The notes under the pieces: generated by a model
The model's input: the letters and a program-made list of their open reading frames with translations, nothing else
What the model was told of the DNA's origin: nothing
The model's database searches: none
Position numbers and translations under genes: made by a program
Part shown: positions 1-10,409 of the stretch, one piece after another
Position numbering within the stretch: position 1 is the stretch's first letter
How the letters are laid out: every line of letters starts with the position of its first letter
Source of the DNA: Excoecaria cochinchinensis
Taxonomy: Eukaryota > Streptophyta > Magnoliopsida > Malpighiales > Euphorbiaceae
DNA: 64,000 nucleotides
Direction of reading: 5' to 3'
Assembly (NCBI GenBank): GCA_947683425.1
Contig: CANTUQ010000112.1
Location: 9,253,501-9,317,500, forward strand

Positions 1-177
1 TAATAATAATAATGATGAGACCAACACAATAAAATAATGATGGTAGCAATAATAATAATGATGATAAGTGCAATAATAATAATAATAATACTGATATAGA
101 CAAAATCCCCATGGCAAATAATGATAATGCAAAATATTCATGGAAACATAATACTAGTGAAGATATGAACACCAGAA

Positions 178-254
<77 letters not shown>
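178..254. repeat. (TAA)n microsatellite
   Basis: An uninterrupted run of AAT/TAA trinucleotides inside the LTR of element B. Shorter interrupted runs of the same motif occur at about 1-100 and 361-407. The length is likely to vary between individuals. Confidence 0.95.
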
Positions 255-256
<2 letters not shown>

Positions 257-1203
257 GGCTACAACAATAAAAACTAGCAAACGTAAAATAAGCTCAAAAT
301 AAGTTAATAATATAAAGATAGTAATAGTAATAAGAATAGCAAACAACATAATAGTAATAACAAAAATAATAATAATAAATAATAATAATAATAATAATAA
401 TAATAACGATAATAATAGTGAATGAACATAAAAATCAAATTAAAGCAAATAAATAATATATTAATAGTGATATTAACACATTAAAATGCTAAAAGTAAAT
501 AATAGACATGATAATAATAGCAAAAATAATATTAACAACAATAAATAATATACAAAAAAAAAATAAATGAGAACGAGTTCAAAAATATTTACCCTCAGAA
601 TTTTTTAGATCGGAGAAACGGTGTCTCGATTTGTTTTTCTTGTCGAATTTGTGGTGATGAATATTTGAAGAAAATGTAAAAATTGATATTTTAAAATAAA
701 TTAACCAAAGAGAATATCTTGATAACAATATTTTTGGTGGATGATTGAGCAAAGGAAATTAATTTTCCAAGCTCAAATCACCCAAGAAATGAAATATATC
801 TTTTGAAGAAAAATAAATAAATTAAAACTTGAGGAAAAGAAAAGAAAACTTAGGAATATTTTGAAGAACCTTTGAAGAAGAAAACAAGTTGCTAGAGAAA
901 AAAATTAAAAAACCTTCCTTTGAATAATTGTTGCCGTCCTCGAAAATGAAGATGCTGTTAGCTTTTGATTATTGTGCTGTCCGAAATTGGAGAAAGACAA
1001 AAGAGTTTTCTAATTTTATTAATCGAAAATAGCATGGAAATGTGAAAGAAGCAAAAAAATCGGACTGAAAAACAGACAGAAAACGCAGGAAAACGACGGG
1101 TCGAAAGCCAAAATTGGCCGCATAGAGAGAGGAGGAACGCGCGCGTCGTCCCCCTGTTGTGCGCGTAGTGGATGCGTGCCACGCGGCCGCTTGCAAAGGG
1201 GCT

Positions 1204-1322
1204 GCGTGATGGCCAAGTGGCCAACACGCGGCCACTTTGGCCACTTTGGCCACTTAGCAAAGTGGCCGCGTGATGGCCACTTTGCCACCACTCGGCCACT
1301 AGGTGGCCGTGGATGGCCACTT
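1204..1322. repeat. GGCCA-rich short tandem/inverted repeats in the B LTR
   Basis: Many imperfect copies of gatGGCCAcTTnGCCA and its complement (ggccaagtggcc, ggccactttggcc) in a GC-rich island within an otherwise AT-rich LTR. Because the core GGCC is self-complementary, the whole segment can fold in many registers. It occupies the same relative place as the palindrome clusters of the other LTRs. Confidence 0.8.
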
Positions 1323-1421
1323 AAAAGCCAAAAGAATTCTTTTAAATTCCTTTTTTTTTTACTTTTAAATTCAAAACACACTTTTTCAAATTCTTTCTTT
1401 TTTTCAACGTTTCCCATTTAC

Positions 1422-1454
1422 CTTTTAAGTTGATTTTGTAAACCAACTTAAAAG
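1422..1454. repeat. 11-bp inverted repeat (hairpin) in the B LTR
   Basis: CTTTTAAGTTG (1422-1432) and its exact complement CAACTTAAAAG (1444-1454) are separated by 11 bases. A direct repeat 'cgtttcccattta' lies on both sides (about 1408 and 1489). Confidence 0.7.
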
Positions 1455-1826
1455 TGTGTTTCACATTTTGATTAAAAACCAACTTAAACGTTTCCCATTT
1501 AACGTCTTTCTTTTTTTTCTTAACCCAAATCTTTAATAAATTAATTTAATTCCCTTGTCAAATGTAATTAAATGTATATATTTTTTTAATCAAAAATTTT
1601 GATACATAAAAAAAAAAAAAGTAAAACTTTCTAATTAATTGATTTTTCTTAATGTAATATAAAAAAATTATTTTTTTATATATATTTATCTATCCATTTT
1701 CATAAAAATAAATAATGAGGGTTTCGACAAGGAAAACAACATTTTCGACACCTCCGCCTGTAAGCCGGTATCATTTTCATCATCGGATAATTCTGATCTT
1801 GGACTGTCTCAGGACCCAGTGTCTAC

Positions 1827-1851
1827 ACAGACCAAAACACAAAATAATACT
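1827..1851 (-). repeat. 25-bp remnant of the T 3' LTR between elements B and A
   Basis: The bases gaccaaaacacaaaataatact match 56829-56850 in T's 5' LTR exactly, and the match resumes at 13367 after element A. The last five bases (1847-1851, ATACT) are the left target-site duplication of A. The first five (CAGAC, 1827-1831; CTGAC in the other LTR) would be the right TSD of B. Confidence 0.9.
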
Positions 1852-4809
1852 TGTGATGCGCGCCGGATCCCCGCGGCCGCCCCTTCGACCGCCCGCACGT
1901 GGGCGATCGGGCAATTGTGGGTCCGTTGACAGCTTGCAATAAATCGCAAGTGCGTCTATGTTGAGCAACAAGGAGGTTTCATGGAGTCGCCACCCAATAG
2001 AACATTGGGAAAGTTTCTCTCGCCTCGGATAGCCTAAGACTGCGCTTAGTATCCATTTTGGGCCAGCCAAAGGAGCCTAGGATTAACGCTAAAGCCTCGT
2101 GACACAAGAAGTATCTTGGAGGATAACCTCTAACCTCTTGAGCCCAAAGGCCAGAGCTGGTTCGGGACTTCTCATTTATTTATACCTTGATTAATATCAT
2201 AATTAAGTTTTGAATTCATTATTTCATCAACTTTCCACACAATGCAATTTTAATTTAAAGGCGCAATCATTCATATCAAAAGCGGTAAATGTAAGCAAAA
2301 TCCAAAATGAAGCATTCAAAAACAAATTACAATAACACTAGGAGCGGAATACAACTCCCATTTATAAAAGTGAAATACATGCATAAAACGGGTTATTCAT
2401 TGATAGTGAGAACATTGGTCCTCGTATGCATATTTATTATGAAACAGTTTGATGTGATGATTTATTTGGGTATGAAAAACTAGGACATTGGTCCCCTTTT
2501 ATTTAAAAAAAAAATGTCAAGTTAATTAATAAAAACGTTTTTGTGATTTTCTTTTTAGCGTGCCTAAATAAAGAATTTTACAAGAAAATTATATGGCAAA
2601 ATTAAATAAAATATTACAAATAAAGAAAATAAATATATGAACCAAACGAGCCTTTTTGGACCTCCCGATGTGCTCGCAAAAAACGCCCAAGCGAAAAATG
2701 AGTTTAGACATAAAAACAAAATACAAATAAAATAATGTTAGTGATTAAATCAATTAAACATACAAAATAATGAATAACAAATTAAAATAAAATAAGATGA
2801 TAATGGAAAGAATGATAATGGAATCAAAATGTTAACAATCCAAAATAAAATGAGAAACATGCATTGTATGTGATAAATGATTAAATGATATGTTGAAAAT
2901 AAAATAAAACATGTTAATTAATTAGTACATGAAAAAATGATCATGATAACAATGATGATGAAGATAAACGAATCAAAAAATATATAAAATGATAAAGAAA
3001 AGAATAATAAATGAAAACAATTAAAGAATGATGAAAACAATTAAATGAACAATATGATTAATTAAATATGTTTACAAATGATATAAACCGTTTACATGGC
3101 AAAAAGATCAATTAAAATGAATTTATTAATTACATGTTAAAAATAATGATGAATTAAAGTGAAATAAATTAATTACATGTTAAAAATAATGATGAATTAA
3201 AGTGAAATAAATTAATTACATGTTAAAAATAATGATGAATTAAAGTGAAATAAATTAATTACATGTTAAAATTAATAAACAATCAATATTTATGTGAATA
3301 AAAATCATATATAAACAAATTAAATAAAACAAATCTGAAATAAATAAAATAGATGAAAACAATAAAATATAATATACATAAATAAATTAGATATGAACCA
3401 AAAAAAATAATAAAAACAAGCCCAGAATGTTTGCCCTCAGAGTTTCGGATTCGATGAAGGTAAAAGATGATCGATTTCTTTGTTTGATGATTCACAATAT
3501 TAGAGTGAAATATGATGAAAACGTTGGAATTTTATTCCAAGAAACATGAAAAAAAATGATCAAAAATTCTTTAAGAACAAAGAATTGATACCTTTGCCTA
3601 AAGAAATGATTTTGATCAAAAAAAAAGTTTTTATTGATTAAAATAAAGAAAAATGATTTCAAGAACAATCAATCACTTTGTTCAAAAAAAAATTGATTGA
3701 AGTTTTATTTTAGAAAATCAAATAAAAAATAGATTTTGATGACAAACAATTATTTTATTTGTCTCAAAATCAATTTTTTATCAAAAAGAGATTCAAAACA
3801 AAATCAATGAAAAAGTTTTATTGAACACAAAATAAAAGATTAAAAAAACAATTTTGAGAACAAATAATTATTCTATTTGTCTCAAAAATTAAATCAAACA
3901 ACAAAACTTCCTCTAAAAAATATGTTTAGAAGAAATTATGTTGGAAAAAGAATGAAACATTTGATTTTTCTTTTTGATTTTTGGTTGGGAAATAAATCTG
4001 GAATTTTAGTGGAAGAAGAAGAAGAATTCTGAAAATTTTAGGTCTAAAAAATGTGTGGAGGAGGCCCTTTTTGATTTCATCATAAAGTATTTATAAGATA
4101 AAATAGGTTGCCATAATTCAATTAAGGAAAAAACCTATTTTAACCCAAAATTATTTTATTTTTAATGATAAAATCAAGTTTTATTATTTAATTACCTAAA
4201 AAAATATTTTAGAATTTAATTTGAAGTCAAAAACCCCAAAAAAATGGGATAAAAAACGAATTTTTGGGTGAAAAAATCGAAAAAAAGGCTGAAAAGAGAG
4301 AAATAGGGTATCAGACCCTATACCGACGGCCAGGAAGCCCGTCGCTATAGAGCGACGGGGCCTCTCGCAGCACAGCCGCGCGAAATCCGCGCGCAGAGGC
4401 GCGGAAATCGCGCGCCTCAGCGCACGGTGCGGCGCGCAACGCTGCGCGTCGCTCTTTAGGGACGCGCGGCATTGGCGACGCTGCGCATCGCCAAATCGCG
4501 CCCAGCGCGCTGGGCGCCTGGGCGTCTGCGTGTTGGGCGCCAGCGCGCCTGCGCGCTGCCGCGCCCGACACTCGCGGTCCGAAAAATTTTTTATTTTTTT
4601 AAAATTTTAAATTGACTAAAAACATCATAATTTTAAGCCTCCATTTTTCAAAATTAATTTTTTAAATATTTTTTTATTATTTTTTAATTTTTCACTCTAA
4701 AATGCAAATTTGACGAGAAAACCATCACTTTTAACCTTTTAAGCCTGTGAAGGCAATTATCATCATTGGGTAACTTCGATCTAGGCTTACTCAGGACCCG
4801 GTGTCTACA
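1852..4809 (-). repeat. 3' LTR of element A
   Basis: Plus-strand ends are TGTGATGCGC...GTGTCTACA; it repeats at 10410-13366. It contains three copies of a 43-bp AT-rich unit at about 3126-3265 (two in the other LTR), a PBS-like motif (1983-1993) with an adjoining hairpin (1993-2009), and a GC-rich palindrome cluster (4318-4570). No gene is present. Confidence 0.95.
4318..4570. repeat. GC-rich palindrome cluster of the A 3' LTR
   Basis: A GC-rich island in an AT-rich LTR, full of self-complementary words. GCCCGTCGCT/AGAGCGACGGG is a hairpin at about 4337-4361. A perfect 20-bp palindrome, with half-site GCGCCCAGCG, occupies 4498-4517. gcgcaacgctgcgcg adds further short arms. The counterpart in the 5' LTR is 12836-13112. 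Confidence 0.85.
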
Positions 4810-4829
4810 GTTGCCCCCAGTTTAGGGGA
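4810..4829 (-). promoter_or_regulatory. Polypurine tract of element A
   Basis: Read on the minus strand this is CCCCTAAACTGGGGGCAAC directly before the 3' LTR start TGTAGACACC. The same 'TGGGGGCAAC' lies next to the 3' LTRs of C and D. It would prime plus-strand DNA synthesis. Confidence 0.75.
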
Positions 4830-4997
4830 ATCTAGTACACTAGTGTCTAGGTGAGCCTAAACTCAAAGAAGAAAAGGAAAGAGACGCGTACCTGAGTCGG
4901 CCGTCTTTCCGAACTGGAGAATTCTGAGATGGTGGTTATTACCATGGTGTGTTTTTGTTTGTTGAAGCGGTGCTATCTGTGAGCCCTTCGGTTGATT

Positions 4998-5940
4998 GCC
5001 CCCTGAGAGGTCTTCGGTTCATTTATTATTTGCCCCCTGAGAGGTCTTCCGTTCATTGATTGTTTGCCCCCTGAGAGGTCTTAGATTTGCTGCTCCCTGA
5101 GAAGTCTTTGGTTGATTGCTCCCTGAGAGGTCTTCGGTTCATCGCCCCCTGAGAGGTCTTCGGTTCATCGCCCCCTGAGAGGTCTTCAGTTCATTGATCG
5201 TTTGCCCCCTGAGAGGTCTTCCGTTCTTTGCCCCCTGAGAGGTCTTCAGCTCATTGATCGTTTGCCCCCTGAGAGGTCTTCTGTTCATTGATTGTTTGCC
5301 CCCTGAGAGGTCTTAGATTTGCTGCTCCCTGAGAAGTCTTTGGTTGATTGCCCCCTGAGAGGTCTTTCGTTCATTGCCCCTTGAGAGGTCTTCCGTTCAT
5401 CGCCCCCTGAGAGGTCTTCAGTTCATTGATCGTTTGCCCCCTGAGAGGTCTTCCGTTCTTTGCCCCCTGAGAGGTCTTCAGCTCATTGATCGTTTGCCCC
5501 CTGAGAGGTCTTCTGTTCATTGATTGTTTGCCCCCTGAGAGGTCTTAGATTTGCTGCTCCCTGAGAAGTCTTTGGTTGATTGCCCCCTGAGAGGTCTTCG
5601 GTTTATTGATCATTTGCCCCCTGAGAGGTCTTCCGTTCATTGCCCCCTGAGAGGTCTTCAGTTCATTTCCATTTGCCCCCTGAGAGGTCTTCAGTTTGCT
5701 GCTCCCTGAGAAGTCTTTGGTTGATTGCCCCCTGAGAGGTCTTCGATTCACTGCTCCCTGAGAAGTCTTTGATTTGCTGCTCCCTGAGAAGTCTTCGATT
5801 TGATTGCCCCCTGAGAGGTCTGCGGCTAATCGTTTGTCTGCCCCCCTGAGAGGTCCTTGGATAATTGCCCCCTGAGAGGTCTTTAATTTACTGCTCCCTG
5901 AGAAGTCTTTGGTTGATTGCCCCCTGAGAGGTCTTCGGAT
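4998..5940. repeat. Tandem array of 33 units (26/34 bp) next to the A 3' LTR
   Basis: Counted by eye, 33 copies of gCcCCCTGAGAGGTCTTc plus a variable tail. Units are about 26 bp, or 34 bp when a gatcgttt-type tail is present. A second unit type reads gctccctgagaagtcttt. Units 5-12 are repeated in the same order as 13-20, a higher-order repeat of about 240 bp. An ORF through it (5545-5751, minus) is only the array read in frame. Confidence 0.95.
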
Positions 5941-6338
5941 GGTGCTTGGATTGATGATTAAGCTGGTATGTGGATTGATGATTTAATCGATGTCCGGATT
6001 GATGATTGACTTGAGGCTTGGATATATGTTTTGATCGATGTCTGGATTGATGAATGAGTTGAGGTTTGGATTGATTTCGTCACTCAGTTTTTGTCGGTGT
6101 CCGCATCAAGTCTCTCTTTCTGCAAAATAAGGAAACTAAACTATGCAAAAATGGTGAGCATGCAAGTGAAATGCATAAATTATGCAGGAATGCAGGATAA
6201 AAATTCATCTATGTGAACTTGGAGATGATAGCCGGGCTAGCTGTAATTTGCGATATAATTGATGCCTTTTAAGCTGCTTTTGAATTTCATGCCCTTCGGG
6301 ATTGCGAGATTCTCACCTGGTACCTGTAGTCATCATTT
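5941..6338. other. Non-coding 3' region of A with degenerate 'tggattgatgatt' repeats
   Basis: From 5941 to about 6090, five or six degenerate copies of tggattgatgatt/a are spaced 30-40 bp apart. Beyond that, to 6338, I see no gene and no recognisable motif. Confidence 0.6.
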
Positions 6339-6640
6339 GAAGGTAGTGCATCCCTTGTGGATTTTCACACTAGCTTTTCTTAGTGGGAGATGCGTCCTTT
6401 GTGGATTTTCACATAACCCTGTGCCTTATGTTTTGCCTGGAATGGACCCAACCCAATCCAGCAGCTTTTCTCTTTCTTCTTTTTTTTTTTGAAGGACAGA
6501 CTGCCTGTTTTCAGGCTTTCACCCTATCCTTTTGCCTAGTTTTTGCTTAGAGCGCCAGTTACGGTTTTCACTCTAACGGCTCTTTTCTTCTTTTTTTTTT
6601 TTGAAGATTGCTGAAGTTGTTGGCAAGAACCTTTCGGGAG
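6339..6640. other. Conserved Tat 3' module (A copy)
   Basis: Starts at gaaggtagtgcatcccttgtgg and contains two sub-repeats of 'gtgcgtcc..tggattttcacac', the line acccaacccaatccagc, and two pyrimidine tracts each followed by AG (about 6477-6494 and 6583-6606). The first half is clearly the same sequence as C 20675-20825 and as the intron of the plus-strand gene in D (34285-34461). It is conserved more evenly than the surrounding non-coding DNA. Confidence 0.8.
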
Positions 6641-7814
6641 TCTTAGGACATGGTTGCATGAGCTTGATTCTTCTCATTTGATAGCAGGATGAATCGGCTG
6701 AAGCGCTTGAGCGGTGGACAATAGGCGACTTTGGTCACACAAAGAGAACTGCTCTGATCACATCATTGCAGAAATGCATGTGTTTCAATTTGATTTCATT
6801 AAGCATGATCATTATTTTGGCATTGACTTTAAAAAATACAAGACTTTAGTTAATCTCGAGATAGATCTTGAAAGCATCAAACTCCTGTTATCAATCAGCT
6901 CTCTCGGGTTTTATGATTGAAGATTTTCTCTCTGCTCTCATTTAATCTTTTGAATGCAAATTCTAGAAGCAATGTTGGAGACAAGACTTAACTCGAATGC
7001 ATGAATGCACTCGTTGCTCCTCGCTTTAAGCTCAAGAAATACCATATGCCTCTTCTTATGTACCAAACCTTATTAGAAGGTCATCTTCGCTAATTGGATA
7101 AGACTGAACCAAGAATTAAAAGGTCTTACTTTGGTTGTAATGTTAGGCTTAGGTAGATGGCTATCAAAGGAGGATCAGGTCGCTAGAGAAAAATGGCCGC
7201 AATATTTTCTCGACTGGAGGATGAACCATTCTCAGCTTAGTTGTATATACAAAGGTATTCTTGAATTTGGATTTGATAACATTTTAGCTCATTTAAGATC
7301 AGATTGATAGTTAAAAAGGTAATCATCAAAACTCGTCAAGTGGTTATTATTTTGAGCTTTTTTTTTTTTAAGGAGCTCATGTCTTTGGCGCATGACTGAA
7401 ACTCTCTTCCCAAAGTGTAAACTCATCCTTACCAAGGCAATTTTGATAACCCACAAAGAAATTGTTAATTGTTTAAACGTTCATCCATCCCTGCTAGAGA
7501 GGCCACTCTTCTAAAGGGAAGCCAAAATCATTTTAGGCGAGGGGATAGTTTTAACATGTGTAACAACAAAATTGGCACGCATTTAGCATACCCACATAAA
7601 GGCTCAATGGGCTAGCAAGCGATTGTGAAGTAAGGGTAGGAAATGGTCATTTAGAGAGCTATACAAAGAAAATGTTGCCTAAATCATTTTCTAAGTTCTG
7701 TCTTATCCAGAGATCGCTTCGACGGGTAATCAGAAAGGTTCTAGTGCTCTTAGTGAGTTTTCATCTAATCTCCTAATTGCAACTAGTTTTTCTTACCTAT
7801 TTTTTCTCTCTGAA
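6641..7814. other. A internal region without a gene
   Basis: About 6760-6945 aligns with the block just downstream of integrase in C (21010-21215) and D (35080-35240), sharing 'actcctgttatcaatc.gc.ctctc'. From about 6960 to 7814 I recognise nothing. The ORF at 6714-6920 lies inside the shared non-coding block and is not supported. Confidence 0.55.
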
Positions 7815-8030
7815 TCTCTCTCTTCAGGAGTTATGTCAGATGCTATCAAAATTTTCTTTGGGTTCCCCAAAGTTTCCGAGATTAACTGCACTCATATTAT
7901 TTGAATTAATGCCAAAGTTAATTTGTTATGATCATACGAAATGAAATCAATAGAAACATTATTCAAATAAGTAAAAAATTGTTCTCTTATTATAAACAGA
8001 AAATTGTAGCATAAAATGTTCTAGAAATAA
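7815..8030 (-). pseudogene. Remnant of the pre-RT pol segment in element A
   Basis: The plus strand reads 'ctcttcaggagttatgtcagatgctatcaaaattttc', matching C 24520-24690 and D 38550-38640, the stretch just upstream of RT that codes for ..EILIASNVTPEER.. in D. Only about 200 bp survive and no frame is open. It shows A descends from a full gag-pol element by loss of everything from protease to integrase. Confidence 0.75.
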
Positions 8031-8078
8031 AAAGATCTAAAAGCAAAATCACTAGTGGGCCACAAGACACGGTCATGT

Positions 8079-9479
8079 TCACGGTGGAGGGACTGCATTA
8101 TAGCCTGCTTTCTTCTTTTTCTCTCTCTTCTCAGGATCTGCGATCTGATTGGTGTCAATGAGATCCTGGATTTTATTTCTCAGAATTCGACAATGGTCAG
8201 TCAAATGGCCGGTGTGCTGGTGGTAAGCGCAGTACTGATCACCTCTATGTCCCGGCTGTCCCTGACTCAAGGCTGGTCTGGTTGGCAATGGTTGTAACTT
8301 GCCTTCTTTCATTAGTCTCTCCAGTACCCAGGATAGACAGCGGCCTAAGTTGGAGTAGTATCTCTGACCCTGCCCAACTCCAGTAGCTGAAACCTCTGCC
8401 GTCCTACCGTTTCTGTTGTTGCTGCCCCCGGCACCTCCTGATTTGAATCCCGACTGGTTCCCATAGCCTTTCCCAGCAAAGTTATTTTGGCTTGCTTTCT
8501 TTGCCAGGTAAGCCGCCTCAGCTTCTATAGCGATATCCTTAAGCGACTCCCAGTCCTTGAGCCCCTTAAAACTGAGCAAGTCCCTTAAGTAAGGGCATGA
8601 GTTTCTGATAAATAACCTGATCTGGTCTGCAGTGTCAGGCTTCCTCTTCATCTCCATGACCCTGTTTCTCCATCTGGTGAGGTACTCATGGAATGACTCA
8701 TCATTCTTCTGCTGTAGAAGCTCGAGGTCTTTTAGGGTGACCTCCATCCTGGTGCTGCAGTCGTACTGCTTCATGAATTCTTCGGTCAAAAGGTCCCAGT
8801 CCTCTTTGGACCTCCTATCCAACCCGTGGTACCAGTCAACTGCCGGGCCCACCAGACTAAGGCAGAAATATTCCACCTTCTGCTTCTTGCTCAGCCCTGT
8901 GCCTTTCATGACCAGGGTGTACTGCTTGATGTGGGCAGATGGGTCCGAGGTGCCATCAAACTTCGGAAGCTCGGGCATCTTGAATCTTTGGGGCAACAGC
9001 TCTTCATCCCCTAGATCTCTGTCTTCTGGGTTGACCCCCTTTCCAGCTGATAGCATGCGGGTGATAGCTTCGATCTGCTGTCTCATACCTCTTAAAGCTT
9101 CATCCTCTATTCTGGGTGCTCTGGGCCTCGCAGCTTGGTGGACTATCGGCACCTCTTCTTCTTCCTCCTCCATCAGGAAATCATCATTGGGATTGTGAAT
9201 CCTTTCCCCTCTTGGCTCGATGGGTGCAGCAGCTCTGTGCTCATTGTTGGGTTGACGAGCAACAGCTCCAACGAAGGGAGCCTCCCCGCCAGCAGGTGGT
9301 TCGGCTTTCCCCCGAGGAGGGGCTGCTTGTGGCTGTAGAGCAGCAGGCGGCTGTGGGGCTGCAGGTGGATGGGCAATCCTTTCAGCCATGGCGCCCATCA
9401 TATCCATCATTCTCCGTTCAAAATCCTTTAGCCTCCTAGCTAGGTCCTGAGTGGTCAAAGCTCCAGCTTCTTCTGCCAT
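8079..9479 (-). CDS. Gag polyprotein of element A (intact ORF)
   Basis: Nucleocapsid/coat protein of a Tat-type gypsy element, about 466 residues from the Met at 9479 (MAEEAGAL..). I chose this start because C and D begin gag at the matching place (MSNP.., MSNSP..), although the frame stays open to 9746. Order: a short helical N-terminus, a proline/alanine linker, an acidic stretch (EEEEEE), the retrotransposon gag core (..GPAVDWYHGLDRRSKEDWDLLTEEF..DESFHEYLTRWRNRV..), then a zinc-knuckle-like CAYHQHTGHLTDHC near the end. It stops at ..YNAVPPP, exactly where C and D continue into protease. It is the only long coding region in the window without stops or frameshifts, which suggests recent activity or selection. 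It would need pol supplied in trans. Confidence 0.9.
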   Translation of the reverse strand: MAEEAGALTTQDLARRLKDFERRMMDMMGAMAERIAHPPAAPQPPAALQPQAAPPRGKAEPPAGGEAPFVGAVARQPNNEHRAAAPIEPRGERIHNPNDDFLMEEEEEEVPIVHQAARPRAPRIEDEALRGMRQQIEAITRMLSAGKGVNPEDRDLGDEELLPQRFKMPELPKFDGTSDPSAHIKQYTLVMKGTGLSKKQKVEYFCLSLVGPAVDWYHGLDRRSKEDWDLLTEEFMKQYDCSTRMEVTLKDLELLQQKNDESFHEYLTRWRNRVMEMKRKPDTADQIRLFIRNSCPYLRDLLSFKGLKDWESLKDIAIEAEAAYLAKKASQNNFAGKGYGNQSGFKSGGAGGSNNRNGRTAEVSATGVGQGQRYYSNLGRCLSWVLERLMKEGKLQPLPTRPALSQGQPGHRGDQYCAYHQHTGHLTDHCRILRNKIQDLIDTNQIADPEKREKKKKAGYNAVPPP

Positions 9480-10390
9480 TGATGATTCAAGAGAGGATTC
9501 ACTGATTGATGGGAATGACTCAGAATCCCAGTTAGACACTAGTTTCGGCAACTCAAAGAGCAGATTTGTCCTTACTAGCCGACCGTCGGAACCTCTAGTC
9601 CACTTAGATGAATCTATGATGGCTGAAAGAATTAGATTATTAGGATGATGCATGAATGACATATACAATGCATGATAGTGAGCTATGCAACATTTACAAT
9701 CACATGCAAGCAAGTAAATCCTTCCAACCTTATTACTCCCACACACGAGGTAATGCGGTCTCTTTCCTAGGTGGGCTTAATCCATGGGTTAGCGGGGAAC
9801 CCAATGGATGCGTATGGTGCTCGGTGAAGAACTGGCATCGTAACATCTCTTATCTAATGTGCAAGCACATGGGTTATGATCGTTATATATTTAGGCAGCC
9901 CGAACAAGTTGACATGGGCCTATCGGGGCATGAAAGCCTTTGATTAGGTGACTAATCAGATTATTTGGGTTTGTCCAATACAAAATGATCCATATAACAA
10001 GCAAGGTATTACGGTTCATATCACCTAAGGGAAGTATCTATTGCCATTACATGAGCTTTGGTCAAAGGGTGGTGTTACTTTAGGGCTACCCAAGCATGAT
10101 CCCTGCCGACGGGTCTAGCTCATCACGAGCGTAACGACCGATCGGGTCACCATTTAATATACCATGACGGTACGAGGCTTGGGCAGGTGATTATCCTTAA
10201 CACTTCCCTAAATTGAGTGAAAATAGGGTCGTGCTTCGGGAACGCACCGGGGCTAAAAGAGGGACCAAACTAGCATAGATCTAAGGCTCTACTGAGATGC
10301 AATGCAGTTTTGAAAGAAGATGAAATTTTTAAATTAAAACTCAATTATGATTTTTAATCCAGGTACTTTCGAATCGAAGTCTCGAGTATG
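9480..10390 (-). other. 5' leader of element A
   Basis: Untranslated region between PBS and gag. It is shared with the leaders of D (43948-44840) and C (46539-47370) over blocks such as 'cctaggtgggcttaatccatgggtta', 'gcatgaaagcctttg' and 'cgacgggtctagctcatcacgagc'. The conservation across three families suggests packaging or translation signals. The ORFs in it (for example 9656-9943, plus) are not conserved as frames. Confidence 0.75.
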
Positions 10391-10409
10391 TCCCCAGTGG
10401 AGTCGCCAC
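10391..10409 (-). promoter_or_regulatory. Primer-binding site of element A
   Basis: The minus strand reads TGGCGACTCCACTGGGGA one base after the 5' LTR. The 3' TGG matches the CCA end of a tRNA. Tat/Ogre elements use PBSs of this TGGCGAC type, but I cannot name the tRNA without a tRNA set. Confidence 0.8.

Larger units (their letters stand above)
1..1826 (-). repeat. LTR of Tat-like element B, cut by the window edge
   Basis: The right end, ending in GTGTCTACA at 1826, has the same terminus and the same preceding block (catcat..gata..tctgatcttggact..ctcaggaccc) as the LTRs of elements A and C, so this is the start (5' side, minus strand) of a related LTR. It is either B's 5' LTR or a solo LTR; the rest lies left of the window. 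It has the same layout as the A LTR: AT-rich body, an 'atatttaccctcag' block near 587-600, then a GC-rich segment at 1085-1330. It is followed directly by T LTR sequence. No credible gene is present; short ORFs here are chance openings. Confidence 0.7.

Noticed and set aside
1983..1993. Functional PBS inside the LTR
   Set aside because: A PBS must lie just outside the LTR. The true one is at 10391-10409, so this copy is reported only as a PBS-like motif.
4311..4571. Alanine/arginine-rich ORF in the A LTR
   Set aside because: A GC-rich palindrome cluster opens frames by lack of stops. The corresponding region of the other LTR is not open in the same frame.
5545..5751. Minus-strand ORF with repeated RPLRGQ / TSQGA peptides
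   Set aside because: It is only the tandem array read in an open frame; the repeat length is not kept as a multiple of three across the array.
4998..5940. Regularly spaced repeats resembling a CRISPR array
   Set aside because: Unit and 'spacer' lengths are 26/34 bp with homologous tails rather than unique spacers. The array lies inside a plant retrotransposon and has no cas genes.
8632..9439. Plus-strand ORFs opposite gag of A (up to 188 residues)
   Set aside because: Shadows of the gag frame; no family resemblance.
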